This document shows positions 41,845-51,835 of a stretch of 64,000 nt of DNA, piece by piece. The notes beneath the pieces are model-generated. The model searched no databases. It was given only the letters and a program-made list of their open reading frames with translations, and was not told the origin of the DNA. This DNA comes from JABDIP01 sp965212545 (GTDB lineage: Bacteria; Pseudomonadota; Alphaproteobacteria; DSM-16000; Inquilinaceae): assembly GCA_965212545.1 (NCBI GenBank), contig CBDBVB010000021.1, positions 1 to 64,000 of the forward strand. Reading direction: 5' to 3'. The position numbers and the translations under genes were made by a program. Position 1 is the first letter of the stretch, and each line of letters opens with the position of its first letter.

Positions 41845-43173
41845 CTATGATTGCTTGCGCGGCGGCACCGATGGCCGTCCGACACTGTAATACGCGAAAC
41901 CGGCCGCGGCCATCTCGGACGGCTTGTAGATATTGCGAAGATCGACCATCACCGGATGCGCAAGAAGGTCGCGCACGCGGGCGAGGTCTAGCGCCCGGAA
42001 CTCGTTCCATTCGGTCAGAATGGCAACGCAATCGGCACCGTCCAGAACGGAGTATGCGTCACCGCCGTATTGGACGCCGTCCAGTAGCTTCTCCGCCTCG
42101 TCACGACCGACCGGATCGTAGGCGCGTATGGTTGCGCCCCTGTCCTGGAGGGTCGGAATGATCGCCAAGCTCGGACTTTCGCGCATGTCGTCTGTGTTGG
42201 GCTTGAAGGTCAGGCCCAGAACCGCGACCGTCTTGCCGTCGACAGAACCGCCGCAGGCGTCGACGATCCGGTCAGCCATCTGGCGTTTTCGCTCCTCGTT
42301 GACCTGCACCACGGATTCCACAATGCGTTGCGGCGCGCCGTAATCGCGTCCGCTGTGCACGAAGGCCTCTGTGTCCTTGGGAAAGCAGGATCCGCCATAG
42401 CCTGGTCCTGCATGTAGGAATTTCGGGCCAATGCGACCGTCAAGTCCGATCGCCCTCGCGACGTGATGCACGTTCGCATCGACCTTCTCGCAGAAATCGG
42501 CCACCTCGTTGATGAAGGTGATCTTGGTCGCCAGGAAACTGTTGGCCGCGTATTTGATCAGCTCCGCTGTCTCCAGAGTCGTGACGACGATCGGGGTCTC
42601 GATCAGATAGAGCGGCCGGTACAAACGCCTGAGAACGTTCGCTGCCCGATCGGTTTCGGTGCCGATTACGACCCGGTCCGGGCGCATGAAGTCGGCGATC
42701 GCCGATCCCTCGCGCAGAAATTCCGGGTTCGAGGCGACGTCGATGTCCAAATCCGTCCTGGCCGCCCGGATGCGCTCGGTCAGTTGGCGCCCGGTGCCGA
42801 CAGGAACCGTGGATTTGGTGACGATCACGGTCGGTTTGGTGAGCGCCCTGGCGATCTCTTCGGCGGCCGCGTAGACAAAACTCAGATCAGCGTGCCCGTC
42901 GCCGCGACGGCTCGGCGTGCCCACGGCGATGAACACGGCGTCGGCGCCATCGACCGCCGTGGCCAGATCCGTAGTGAAGGTCAGCCGGCCACTCTTCGCG
43001 TTCTTGTGCACCAGGCTCTCAAGGCCGGGTTCATAGATCGGAATCTCGCCATTGTTCAGCCGGTCGATCTTCGCCTGATCCTTGTCGACACAAACCGTCT
43101 CGACGCCGAACTCGGAGAAACAGGTCCCGGAAACGAGTCCGACATAGCCGGTTCCGATCATCGCAATGCGCAC
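41845..43173 (-). CDS. ugd: UDP-glucose 6-dehydrogenase
   Basis: 442 residues, intact. The NAD site is MIGTGYVGLVSGTCFSE at the N-terminus; the catalytic Cys is in GYGGSCFPKDTEAF near residue 260; KYAANSFLATKITFINE is the dimer/active-site helix. It oxidises UDP-glucose to UDP-glucuronate for polysaccharide or LPS synthesis. galU lies 33 bp upstream on the same strand and the phosphohexomutase 41 bp downstream, making a sugar-nucleotide operon. It is one of two intact genes in a heavily frameshifted stretch. Confidence 0.96.
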   Translation of the reverse strand: MRIAMIGTGYVGLVSGTCFSEFGVETVCVDKDQAKIDRLNNGEIPIYEPGLESLVHKNAKSGRLTFTTDLATAVDGADAVFIAVGTPSRRGDGHADLSFVYAAAEEIARALTKPTVIVTKSTVPVGTGRQLTERIRAARTDLDIDVASNPEFLREGSAIADFMRPDRVVIGTETDRAANVLRRLYRPLYLIETPIVVTTLETAELIKYAANSFLATKITFINEVADFCEKVDANVHHVARAIGLDGRIGPKFLHAGPGYGGSCFPKDTEAFVHSGRDYGAPQRIVESVVQVNEERKRQMADRIVDACGGSVDGKTVAVLGLTFKPNTDDMRESPSLAIIPTLQDRGATIRAYDPVGRDEAEKLLDGVQYGGDAYSVLDGADCVAILTEWNEFRALDLARVRDLLAHPVMVDLRNIYKPSEMAAAGFAYYSVGRPSVPPRKQS

Positions 43174-43206
43174 GGGCAGGGCTCCTTCCGGGGTTGGTCC
43201 TGCGGC

Positions 43207-44089
43207 TCAGCCGGCGGTCTTGAGAAGCGCCGACAGGGTCGGCTTCAACGAACCGGCCATTGCAGGGCGGTCCAGGGCAAAGGCGACATTGGCGGCGACG
43301 AAGCCGGCCTTGTCGCCGCAATCGTACCGGTCACCGCCGAACCTGACGCCATGGAAGGGCTGCTTGCCGATCACCTTGGCCATGGCGTCGGTCAGTTGGA
43401 TCTCGCCGCCAGCGCCCCGCTCCTTGCGGTCGAGATGGGCGAATACCTCCGGCTGCAGGATATAGCGGCCGACGATCGACAGGTTGGACGGCGCCTTGTC
43501 AGGTGCGGGTTTTTCCACCAGCCCGGTCACCGATGCGACCGTACCGTCATCCTCACCCACCGCCAAGATGCCATAGCGCGCGGTCAACTCCGGCGCCACC
43601 TCGCGGACCGCCAGCAGGTTGCCACCCAGCGTCTGGTAAGCGTCCATCATCTGCTTCAGAACGCCCGGCTCGCCGTGAAATACCTCGTCGGGCAACAGGA
43701 CCGCGAATGGCTCGTCACCGATCACCGAGCGCGCGCACCACACGGCATGCCCCAGCCCCAGCGGCTCCGGCTGGCGCACGAAGGCATAACCCCCGACCGG
43801 CAGTTCGGCAGCCCTCGTCGCCTCCAGCTCGGCCGACTTGCCGCGCGCCTCCAGGCTCGATTCCAGCTCGAAATTGCGATCGAAATGGTCTTCTAGCGCA
43901 CTCTTGCCGCGGCTCGAGACGAAAACGAACTCCTCGATGCCCGCCTTCTGCCGCCTCTTCCACCGCATACTGGATCACCGGCTTATCGACGACGCACAGC
44001 ATTTCCTTCGGGATCGCCTTGGTGGCGGGGAGCGAGCGCGTTCCCAGGCCGGCGACCGGGAAAACCGCTTTCCTGACAGGCTTGACCAT
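43207..44089 (-). pseudogene. galU: UTP--glucose-1-phosphate uridylyltransferase, one frameshift
   Basis: The N-terminus from 44089 reads MVKPVRKAVFPVAGLGTRSL with the nucleotide loop GTRSLPATKAIPKEML, then AVEEAA. There the frame breaks near 43945 and continues in the second frame with EEFVFVSSRGKSALEDHFD to the end. Removing one G in GAAGGCGGGC joins them into an about 293-residue full-length GalU. It makes UDP-glucose, the substrate of the adjacent Ugd. I think the gene is intact in the organism. Confidence 0.9.
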
Positions 44090-44212
44090 GGATCTGGAAT
44101 GAACCGTGTGTGATGGGGGCCGGCAAGGGTCGTATCCGGCGCGCCCTTATTGCCACAGCGCCCGGTCGGCGGACAAGCGGCGGTTGACGGCCGCGCCTTG
44201 CCGCAAGGCGGA

Positions 44213-44927
44213 TTACTCGCCCAGCAAGATCGACTTGGCCTCGTTGAGCTTGGCGGCGATGTAGTCGGAGCCGCCGTGATCGGGGTGGAAATTCTTCATC
44301 ATCCGGCGATGGGCCTCCTTGATCTCCGTGTTGACTGGCGCCGGCCTCCAGGCCCAGGATGCGATAGGCCTCCTCGACGGTCATCGGGCCGGTGCCGGAA
44401 TTGGCCTGAGCCGATCTGGGCGCGATCCTCGTCGCTGCGCCAGCCGGTCCCGAAGCGGCGGTCCAGATAGGCGTCCAGGATGGCGATGGATTGCGCATCC
44501 TGGCCCTGGCATTCGCCGTGCAGCACCATAAGATCCTCCAAGAGTCATTCCGGCCAGGTCCCGGCCCTCGAACGCGCCGCGCTTGACCGTGCCCTGCATT
44601 TCGCCGCTGTCATGGTCGAGCCGGACATCCAGGAAGGCGGTCGAGATCGACGACGCCTGCCCCGGCGACGGACGCCCCCCGGATTTCAGGCGTGCATGCA
44701 ATCGATTTCCATTGCAGCAGGATCGGCAGCAACAACGCAGCGAGCAGGACCACCACGGCCAGCCGGCCGGTCACATAGAGCGAGAGGGCGATCGCGGCGG
44801 CCAGCACAAGCGCGGCGGTGCGCACATGCCGCGCCAGCAGCTTCGGGTCGGCATCGGCAATCCAGCGGGCCAGGAGATACAGGCCGGCCGCCACCAGGAT
44901 CGCCGCGATCAGATAGGGAAAGGTCAT
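44213..44927 (-). pseudogene. Membrane-anchored DnaJ-domain protein, several frameshifts
   Basis: Pieces in different frames make one about 235-residue protein: an N-terminal membrane region (MTFPYLIAAILVAAGLYLLA, residues 1-60), a linker with LDHDSGEMQGTVKRGAFEG, a helix with QDAQSIAILDAYLDRRFG, and a C-terminal J-like domain MTVEEAYRILGLEAGA...NFHPDHGGSDYIAAKLNEAK. Four extra bases (near 44680, 44535, 44405 and 44333) explain the breaks. The domain order matches an alphaproteobacterial inner-membrane DnaJ/TIM14-like protein with HPD present. It overlaps the upstream VWA gene by ATGA. Confidence 0.85.
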
Positions 44928-45664
44928 CGCTTGCCGGAACCGCTCTGGGCGATCGCCCATCTTGATGAGTCAGGCGCAGCGCTTCGCCGCCATGCTTGCG
45001 CCCGTAATCCTCCAGCGCCTTGTGACCGCCGGCGGCGAACACCGCGACCGCGGCCAGGAGATCCTTGAGCTGCTTGGCGCTGGACAGGTCGAAGGGGCAG
45101 TAGGCGCCGTTGGTCAGGCGGGCGATCTGCTGGAACATGCGCCTGGCGCCAGGGTCGACGCCCTCGTGGAACATGAAGGCCGGTACTCCGCGCAGACCCA
45201 GCTCGCCGGCCTTGTGCCCGACCGAATCCGGATCCTCCTCGAAGCAGTCGCCGACCATGCACCAAAGCGTCGACCTTGCGCTTGTCGGTTTCCTTGATCG
45301 CGTGTTTCAGGACCCGGCCGATCTGAGTCAGGCCGGAGAAGCAGGTGACCGCCGTCATCCGCTTCAAGAGGTCGGTGGTATCGGACACCCAGGGGCTGGC
45401 CCGACATTCGCGGAAGCCGCGGAAGTAGACCAGTTGCACATCCAGCCCACCGAGCGACCGGGTCGCCTCGAACATTTCCGCCTGGATGTGGCAGGCCTGA
45501 TCCCAGGTCGGCTGGCGGCTGGCGGTGGCGTCCATGGCGAAGATCAGCCGGCCGCGACGGTTCGCGCTTTTCGGCGACGGCGTCACCGCAAGCTTGCGCA
45601 GAAAGGAGTCGACCTCGGCCTGGCTGGACCCCTGCGTCGGAAGCTGTTTGCCCTTGTCACCCAT
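44924..45664 (-). pseudogene. VWA domain protein, frameshifted
   Basis: The N-terminal half reads RRGRLIFAMDATASRQPTWD, a von Willebrand A fold with a metal-site DATAS in place of the usual DxSxS, then LDVQLVYFRG. The frame breaks near 45255; removing one C after ALV gives MVGDCFEEDPDSVGHKAGEL and the rest of the domain (GAYCPFDLSSAKQLKDLLAAVAVFAAGG). The exact C-terminus is uncertain because a second break near 44965 is likely. It is paired with the membrane DnaJ gene by a 4-bp overlap; the pair recurs in alphaproteobacteria, function unknown. Confidence 0.82.
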
Positions 45665-45793
45665 GCGACCGCCCGTTGACCAGAAGAGCCGGCACGACTC
45701 CGCCCAATGGGCGGATCGGACCGCTCCCTCTAATCTAGGGTGTCAGTGCGGCAATTTTCAGCCCACAACTGCGCCAGACCCGGTGCCCGGCAC

Positions 45794-46766
45794 TCAGACG
45801 CCGTCGTGATGGAGAATCCCGTCGGGCACGAAGGTGTAGAACACGAAGGCGAAGGGGATGTCATGCACCACATCCTCGAGGACGCCATTGACCCGACGCT
45901 GGACGACGACATTGCCGACATCGCGCCCCTGGCCGATCTCGGAGGAATCGAGTGCCGAGTTCTGCCCCTCCTCCCAGGTCAGGATCAGGTCCCCCTGTTC
46001 GATCCGTCCTGCATTCCTCAAGGGACTCCATGGTCCAGGCCTCGTCGCCGACGACGATGACCCTGGCGAGCGGCGGTACCGGGCCGTCATAGTCGCCGCG
46101 ATACAGGAACGGCCAGCTTGCGCGGTCATAACCGGCGTAGGGATTGCGCCCATAGCTGCGCATCCGCGGATTGCTCGGCACCAGGACCTTGCCGTCCGGA
46201 TACCGGCCGGCGAAGCGCTCCAGCGATTCCATGCGCGACGGGAAGATCTCCAGGACGGTACCGGTCAGCTCTCCGGCGATCGCCTCGCCGAGGAATTGCT
46301 GCCACCAGCTTTCGGTCAGCCGGTCGTACATCACCATGTCCGAGCGCCGCAGCTTGCCGGTGGTGCCGAATTCGGAAACCTGACCGTCGATCACCCGGTC
46401 GAACACGATGCCCGAATTGCACAGCGGGCAATAGGTGACCGCGACCGGCTTGCCGCCGACCACGTCGTTGGCGATTTCGTGCCAGATCAGGATGCGCAGC
46501 GGATAGGCCCGCGCATCGCCGTCGATCTCCAGGCTGATGACCGGCTCGGTCGGCTCGATATCGGTGGCATCGGAGACCGGCACGAAGACCGGATTGTCGA
46601 TCGACGGAATCCCGTCCTTGGGCGGGCCGCCGGAGATGATCTCCGTCGGGTCGACCGACATGTTGTCGAAATCCGTGGCCGGCCATTCGGCCCGCCAATA
46701 CTCCGGATTGGCCGCGGCCGAACCGGCGATGAGGAGGGCCATCGCGGACACGATTGCCGCGACCAC
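45794..46766 (-). pseudogene. DUF3179 exported protein, one frameshift
   Basis: A signal peptide (MVAAIVSAMALLIAGSAA) leads into the DUF3179 domain: DGDARAYPLRILIWHEIAND, VTYCPLCNSGIVFDR, SDMVMYDRLTESWWQQF and RYPDGKVLVPSNP. Near 46018 one extra G breaks the frame; without it the protein continues LRNAGRIEQGDLILTWEEGQ and ends at 45794, about 323 residues. The two Cys of CPLC suggest redox or metal binding but no function is proven. It starts with GTG at 46766. Confidence 0.85.
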
Positions 46767-47063
46767 CCGTGCCGCGATCCGAAGGATCGGGCGGTTCGAA
46801 GATCTCTATCCATGTCAAATGATCGCATCATCGGGTGCGTCCAAGGCCGCAACTCGAATCACAAGCCTGTGAAAGGTGGCGCGCACGCCCGGTTCTGGTG
46901 CCATGTACCCGGATGCTTGACCGCGCAAGCGACAGCCATGACCATGGAGGGATCGGCCATCCCGCCGGCGGCATTGGCAATTCCGTACCTCGATGATCGA
47001 ATCCGCGCCGATTGACGGCCGCAATAGTCCCGCACTGGGTCGACGCTGGCGGCATCGACAATC
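46767..47063. other. Gene-free stretch
   Basis: About 300 bp between the divergent DUF3179 and symporter genes. I see no credible coding frame, no RNA gene and no strong hairpin; presumably promoters for both sides. Confidence 0.5.
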
Positions 47064-48033
47064 GTGTTAGCCGGGCATTTTCTCGCCGCGATCGGGCGGC
47101 GCGCCACGAAATTGCTGCTGGCCGTCGGCGTGTTTGCCGGGCTGCTGTTGCAGGACATTGCCGCGGCGCTGAAACCGCTGTTCCTGCCGTCGATCGGGGT
47201 GTTGCTGTTCCTGTCGGTGCTGCGGCTGGATTGGCGGCGGGTCGTCGCCTATGCGCGACGTCCCGTGGCAACCGGCCTCGCCACTGTCTGGCAGCTCGCG
47301 GTATCGCCGGTCCTGGTCTGGGGCATCGCCACGGGGATCGGCCTGCCGCCATCCCTGGTCGCCGGGCTGGTGCTCAGCGCCGCCGGATCGCCTATCTGAT
47401 GTCGATGCCGGCCATAGGCCCGTTCTGCTCGGCCAGGTGACGTCGAGCTCACCGTGGTCGTCCTGGCGGTGGACGACTCTGCTGCTGCCCTTGACCCTGG
47501 CGCCGGTCGTCGCCGGATCTGCTGGGGCACGCGATCATGACCATCGATGCCGGCGGCTATGCCATCCGAACGTCAATGAGTCTTCCTGGAGGCAATTGCC
47601 GCTGTCGGCCGCCTGGGCGGTCCGACGGCTGGCCGGCACCCAGCGAATCGAGCCACCTTGCTCTGGACGATCGGCTGCAGGGCCTGACGGTCATCGTGCT
47701 GCTGATATTCGCTGATCGCGGTCATGGATGGCGTTACCTGCGCGGATCCTCAGCGATGGCCGAACCGTGCTCTTGTACCTGGCCGCCGCATTCGCGTTGA
47801 ATCTGGGTTTCCAGATCGTGACTCCCTTGCTGTTTCAGCGGATGGGGCGGCGCGCGGCACTCAGCCTCGGCCTGGTCACCGGCAACCGCAATATGGGGCT
47901 GGTGTTTGCCGTGACAGGCGCGACCGAACCGGATTTGCTGCTGTTTCTGGCCGTCGCGCAAGTGCCGATCTATGTCCTGCCCCTGCTGACCCAGCGGGCC
48001 TATCGGCGGCTGCTGGACGCTGCTGCCGAATAG
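47064..48033 (+). pseudogene. Bile acid:sodium symporter-like transporter, many frameshifts
   Basis: The N-terminal piece is hydrophobic: LLLAVGVFAGLLLQDIAAALKPLFLPSIGVLLFLSV is typical of the SBF/BASS fold, followed by RRPVATGLATVWQLAVSPVLVW. The C-terminal piece (from about 47728) has LGLVTGNRNMGLVFAV, the conserved crossover region, and LAVAQVPIYVLP. Between 47390 and 47730 sensible fragments such as VELTVVVLAV and LTVIVLLIF alternate between frames, so at least five indels are needed. The intact protein would be about 320 residues and move an organic anion with sodium. This is the worst-damaged gene in the window and could be genuinely decayed. Confidence 0.72.
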
Positions 48034-48202
48034 CCCGGTTCCGTTGGAATTCTCCGCCTCGCGGGCATGCAGGTCCAAACTGAAGCGACACGCAAATGGG
48101 TCACCCGGGAATCTGTGCCATTGCTTGGCCCAATTTACCTGTAGAAAATGATCTGGAGGTCGACCCCGGCCGGCGACATCGATTCCATGGCGAACACGGC
48201 TC

Positions 48203-48463
48203 ATACCAAGGAGCATTGATTATGACCCATTTGATGGCGCGCGCCGGCCCACCGGGCAGGCGCGGCACGCGGCGCGATGCAGCGCATCGGGCGAGGGCCG
48301 CAACGCACCCGGCGGGCCGGCGCGCGTCACCGCAGGCCGGGTTCCCTTGGCCGCCCGCGGCGTTGCACTCCGCTTGCGGTGCGCTGCACCGCGGCGCGAA
48401 CCGCGCCTGACGGGCGGTCAAGGGAACCCGGTCAAATGGGTCATTATCAATGCACCTTGGTAT
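48203..48463. mobile_element. MITE-like element 2 (about 261 bp)
   Basis: Ends 48203-48232 and 48434-48463 are inverted repeats matching at 28 of 30 positions (ATACCAAGGNGCATTGATNA inward). Inside are two hairpins: 48239-48256 with 48308-48325 (17 of 18), and 48337-48357 with 48411-48431 (20 of 21), the latter enclosing GCGGTGC/GCACCGC. No transposase frame. The plan matches MITE-like element 1, but the terminal sequence differs. Its right end lies inside the 5' end of the TAXI receptor gene. Confidence 0.85.
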
Positions 48464-49475
48464 TAGCACTTTGAACCAAATCGTATTGCGACTGGCTTCG
48501 GCAGGGTCTCTTGTCGGCGCGGCACTCTCCCTGGCCCTGGTTTGCGGCAATGCAAGCGCCCAGGAGCGGGAAGGCTGGCCAGACACCCTCACCATCGGAA
48601 CCGAGTCCGAAGGCAGCACATACGCCAGCTATGGCGACGGCACCGCCGAATTGCTGTCCGGCGATCTCAACCTCGATGTCGAGACCATGCTAACCGGCGG
48701 GTCGTTCCAGAATGCGGCGCTGATGCAAACCGGCGATCTGGATCTCGGGCTGGTTGCACTCGGGCCGATGTACGAGGCGTGGGCCGGACGGAGCCCGCTC
48801 AGCCCGACCCTGCCACACAACCAGCTGCGGGTCGTCGCCCCGGTCTTCTTCACGACATTCCAGATGATGTCCCTGGACGGTTCGGAGATCACCGCCACGG
48901 ATGAGCTTGGCGGAACGACCGTCGGCGCCGGACCGGCCAGCGGCGCCAGCGGCATCTACGTTCCGCGGTTCTTCGAGACCCTGGGAATCGAGATCGAAGC
49001 TCGAAACGGCGAGACCGAGGATCTGGCTCTGCAACTGAGACACGGGCTGATCTCGGCCCTGGCCGTTGCCGACGGCATGCCGATCCCCGCCTTTATCGAG
49101 CTTGGGCCCGACGATCCCTCGCCATACCTGTTGCCGTTAACCGGCGAACAGCAGGCGGCCCTGCTGGACGCCTACCCGTCTCTGGTGGCGGCAACGATCC
49201 CGGCCGGCACCTATCCCGACCAGTCGATGGAGATCGAAACGGTCGCCATGTGGCATTTCATGGTGGTGCGCGCCGACCTGCCGGAAGAACTGGTTTATGA
49301 GATCACCAAGACGGCCCTCGAATTCCAGGATTCTCTGGCCGGCAACGTGCCGGGTGTCGCGGGAGCCCGGCCGGAAGACATCGCCCTGAACGCGATCGTC
49401 CCATTGCATCCGGGCGCGGTGCGGTATTACGAGGAAATCGGCGTGGAGATCCCCGAGGAGTTGAAGGCTTGGTAG
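48450..49475 (+). CDS. TAXI family TRAP-type solute-binding protein
   Basis: 341 residues from the ATG at 48450. The signal peptide (LASAGSLVGAALSLALVCG, cleaved after ASA) is followed by LTIGTESEGSTYASYGDGTA, the TAXI opening, then MQTGDLDLGLVALGPMYEAW and VVAPVFFTTFQMMSLDG. It would bind a carboxylate-type solute in the periplasm for a TRAP transporter; no DctQM or 4TM/12TM gene is nearby, so it is an orphan receptor here. The ATG lies inside the terminal repeat of MITE-like element 2 and there is no Shine-Dalgarno; TTG codons at 48471 and 48486 are alternatives. Confidence 0.88.
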   Translation: MHLGISTLNQIVLRLASAGSLVGAALSLALVCGNASAQEREGWPDTLTIGTESEGSTYASYGDGTAELLSGDLNLDVETMLTGGSFQNAALMQTGDLDLGLVALGPMYEAWAGRSPLSPTLPHNQLRVVAPVFFTTFQMMSLDGSEITATDELGGTTVGAGPASGASGIYVPRFFETLGIEIEARNGETEDLALQLRHGLISALAVADGMPIPAFIELGPDDPSPYLLPLTGEQQAALLDAYPSLVAATIPAGTYPDQSMEIETVAMWHFMVVRADLPEELVYEITKTALEFQDSLAGNVPGVAGARPEDIALNAIVPLHPGAVRYYEEIGVEIPEELKAW

Positions 49476-49515
49476 CGCCCACCGCACTCCATCCCGGGAC
49501 ACCGTTCCACAGCTG

Positions 49516-51171
49516 ATGCTGACCCGCGGTCGCGACTACCAGGAAACACGCGACCGGTTCCGCTGGCAGATCCCCGAACGCTTCAATATCGCAGTCGACA
49601 CCGTCGACCGGCACGCTGATGGCAGCGGCCGCCTGGCCCTGACCATGGTCGACCCCGACGGCGGCGCCCGCCGCTACAGCTTCGACGACATCAAGCGCTG
49701 GTCCGATGGGCTCGCCAATGTGTTCTCGGCCCACGCCGAGGCGCCTGGCGCGCGGGTCGCAATCCTGCTGCCGCAATCGCTCGAGGCGGCGCTGTCGCAT
49801 ACCGCCAGCTACAAGGCCGGGCTGGTCGCCCTGCCGCTGTTCACGCTGTTCGGCGAGGATGCGCTGGAATTCCGGCTCGCCGACAGCGGCGCGACGATCC
49901 TGGTCACCGATACCGCCAATTGGCCGAAGATCGCCGCCATCCGCGACCGGCTGCCGGCATTCCGGCTGATCCTGATTGCCGGCGCCGACGCCGCGCCGCA
50001 TGGCACCCAGGGCTTCTGGCCGGCGCTGGAAAGCGGCCGATCCGAATTCACCGTTCGCGACACGATGGCCGACGATCCGGCGCTGCTGATCTACACCTCG
50101 GGCACCACCGGCCAGCCGAAGGGCGCGCTGCACGCCCATCGTGTGCTGCTCGGCCATCTGCCGGGGGTGGAGTTCCCGCATGATTTCCCGCCACGGCCGG
50201 GCGACCATTTCTGGACGCCGGCGGATTGGGCCTGGATCGGCGGGTTGCTCGACGTTCTGCTACCGGCCTGGCATCACGGCCTGCCGGTGCTGGGCCACCG
50301 CATGGCCAAGTTCGACCCGGACCGGGCCTTTGACCTGATGGCAGAGCACAAGGTGCGCAATGTCTTCCTGCCGCCGACCGCCCTGAAGCTGATGCGCCAG
50401 GCGGGAGCGCGGCGCCATCAGGGGCTGCGCAGCCTGGGCAGCGGGGGCGAGACGTTGGGCCGCGAGTTGCTGGATTGGGGCCGCGAGACCTTCGGCCTCG
50501 ATATCCACGAATTCTACGGCCAGACCGAATGCAATCTGGTGGTCGGCAACAATGCCGGCCAGATGGAAGTCCGCCCCGGCGCCATGGGCCGTCCGATCCC
50601 CGGGCATCGGGTCGCGGTGATCGACGAGGCCGGCAACCGCCTGCCGGCAGGCGAGGTCGGCGAGATCGCGGTCGCCGCCGAGGCAGAGCCCGGGTTGGGT
50701 GACCCGGTGATGTTCCTCGGCTATTGGAACCGGCCGGAGGCCACCGAGGCCAAGTTCGTCGACGGCCCGGACGGACGCTGGCTGAAGACCGGCGACACGG
50801 GCCGGACCGACCGGGACGGATATCTCTGGTTCGTCGGCCGTGATGACGATGTGATCACCTCGGCCGGCTACCGGATCGGCCCCGGCGAGATCGAGGACTG
50901 CCTGATGAAGCATCCGGCGGTGGCCATGGCGGCGGTGGTCGGGGTGCCCGACCCGGTCCGCACCGAGATCATCAAGGCCTGCATCGTCCTGGCGCCCGGC
51001 AACGCTCCGTCGGAGGACTTGACGGCGGAAATACAGGCCTTCGTGCGCACCAGGCTGGCGGCGCATGAGTATCCGAGGATCGTCGAGTTCCTGGACGCGC
51101 TGCCGCTGACGGCGTCCGGAAAGATCATCCGCCGCGCCCTTCGCGAGGTCACGGAGTCCCCAGGCGGTTGA
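49516..51171 (+). CDS. AMP-dependent acyl-CoA synthetase
   Basis: 551 residues of the ANL superfamily: P-loop YTSGTTGQPKGA, FYGQTECN (A5), WLKTGDTGRTD (A7), GYRIGPGEIED (A8) and the C-terminal catalytic Lys in LTASGKIIRRAL. The DHFWTPADWAWIGGL segment is shared with acetyl/medium-chain acyl-CoA synthetases. It activates a short- or medium-chain acid to its CoA ester with ATP. It follows the receptor gene by 40 bp, so a link between uptake and activation of a carboxylic acid is possible. Confidence 0.92.
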   Translation: MLTRGRDYQETRDRFRWQIPERFNIAVDTVDRHADGSGRLALTMVDPDGGARRYSFDDIKRWSDGLANVFSAHAEAPGARVAILLPQSLEAALSHTASYKAGLVALPLFTLFGEDALEFRLADSGATILVTDTANWPKIAAIRDRLPAFRLILIAGADAAPHGTQGFWPALESGRSEFTVRDTMADDPALLIYTSGTTGQPKGALHAHRVLLGHLPGVEFPHDFPPRPGDHFWTPADWAWIGGLLDVLLPAWHHGLPVLGHRMAKFDPDRAFDLMAEHKVRNVFLPPTALKLMRQAGARRHQGLRSLGSGGETLGRELLDWGRETFGLDIHEFYGQTECNLVVGNNAGQMEVRPGAMGRPIPGHRVAVIDEAGNRLPAGEVGEIAVAAEAEPGLGDPVMFLGYWNRPEATEAKFVDGPDGRWLKTGDTGRTDRDGYLWFVGRDDDVITSAGYRIGPGEIEDCLMKHPAVAMAAVVGVPDPVRTEIIKACIVLAPGNAPSEDLTAEIQAFVRTRLAAHEYPRIVEFLDALPLTASGKIIRRALREVTESPGG

Positions 51172-51234
51172 CGGTCGGGCCGGCGCCGTCGATGGTTTGC
51201 GCCGACCGTCCCGAAGCCCCTCAGGAGCCCCCGA

Positions 51235-51831
51235 ATGCCGGCCACCGTCGACTATTACTGCTCGCCCGTCTCGCCCTATTCCTATCTCGGCCATCAGCGC
51301 TTCGCGGCGATCGTCGAGAAGCACGGCGCGAGCGTGAACCTGCTGCCGATCGACCTGATGCAGGTATTCCCGGCGACCGGCGGCGTGCCGGTTCCCATGC
51401 GGGCGCCGGAGCGTCTGGCCTACCGGCTGGTCGAGTTGAAGCGCTGGTCGGATCATCTCGGCCTGCCGTTGAACCTGCATCCGAAGCATTGGCCGACATC
51501 CGACGCGGCTGCGTCGCGCCTGATCATCGCTGCTGATGAGGCCGGCGTTGATGCCATGGGCTTGGCCTTCGCACTGATGCGGGCCTGCTGGGCGGAAGAA
51601 CGCGATGTCGCGGACCTGGCCACCCTGGAGGCCATCGTCGGCGCCTGTGGCCTCGACCGTGCCTTGATCGCGGCATCCGACGCCTCCGATATCGAGGAGC
51701 GGCGTCAGGCGCTGACCCGGCAGGCCATCGAGCGCGGGGTGTTCGGCGCGCCGTTCTACGTGGTCGGCGATGAGATGTTCTGGGGCCAGGACCGGCTGGA
51801 CTTCGTCGACGAGGCGCTTTCCGAAGGCTGA
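51235..51831 (+). CDS. 2-hydroxychromene-2-carboxylate isomerase family protein (kappa-GST/DsbA fold)
   Basis: 198 residues. It opens VDYYCSPVSPYSYLGHQRF, with the SPYSYLG helix typical of HCCA isomerases, and has the cis-Pro loop GVFGAPFYVVGDEMFWGQDRLDFV at the end. Members use glutathione to isomerise aromatic-ring fission products, but many act in undefined pathways. It is 64 bp after the acyl-CoA synthetase on the same strand and probably co-transcribed. Confidence 0.9.
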   Translation: MPATVDYYCSPVSPYSYLGHQRFAAIVEKHGASVNLLPIDLMQVFPATGGVPVPMRAPERLAYRLVELKRWSDHLGLPLNLHPKHWPTSDAAASRLIIAADEAGVDAMGLAFALMRACWAEERDVADLATLEAIVGACGLDRALIAASDASDIEERRQALTRQAIERGVFGAPFYVVGDEMFWGQDRLDFVDEALSEG

Positions 51832-51835
51832 GGCC

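Noticed and set aside
42463..43896. 477-codon plus-strand frame over ugd and galU
   Set aside because: Antisense shadow of two recognised genes; composition is that of reverse-complemented GC-rich coding DNA.
47064..48033. Two separate small membrane proteins
   Set aside because: Both halves are parts of one SBF-type fold with recognisable fragments between them in shifting frames.
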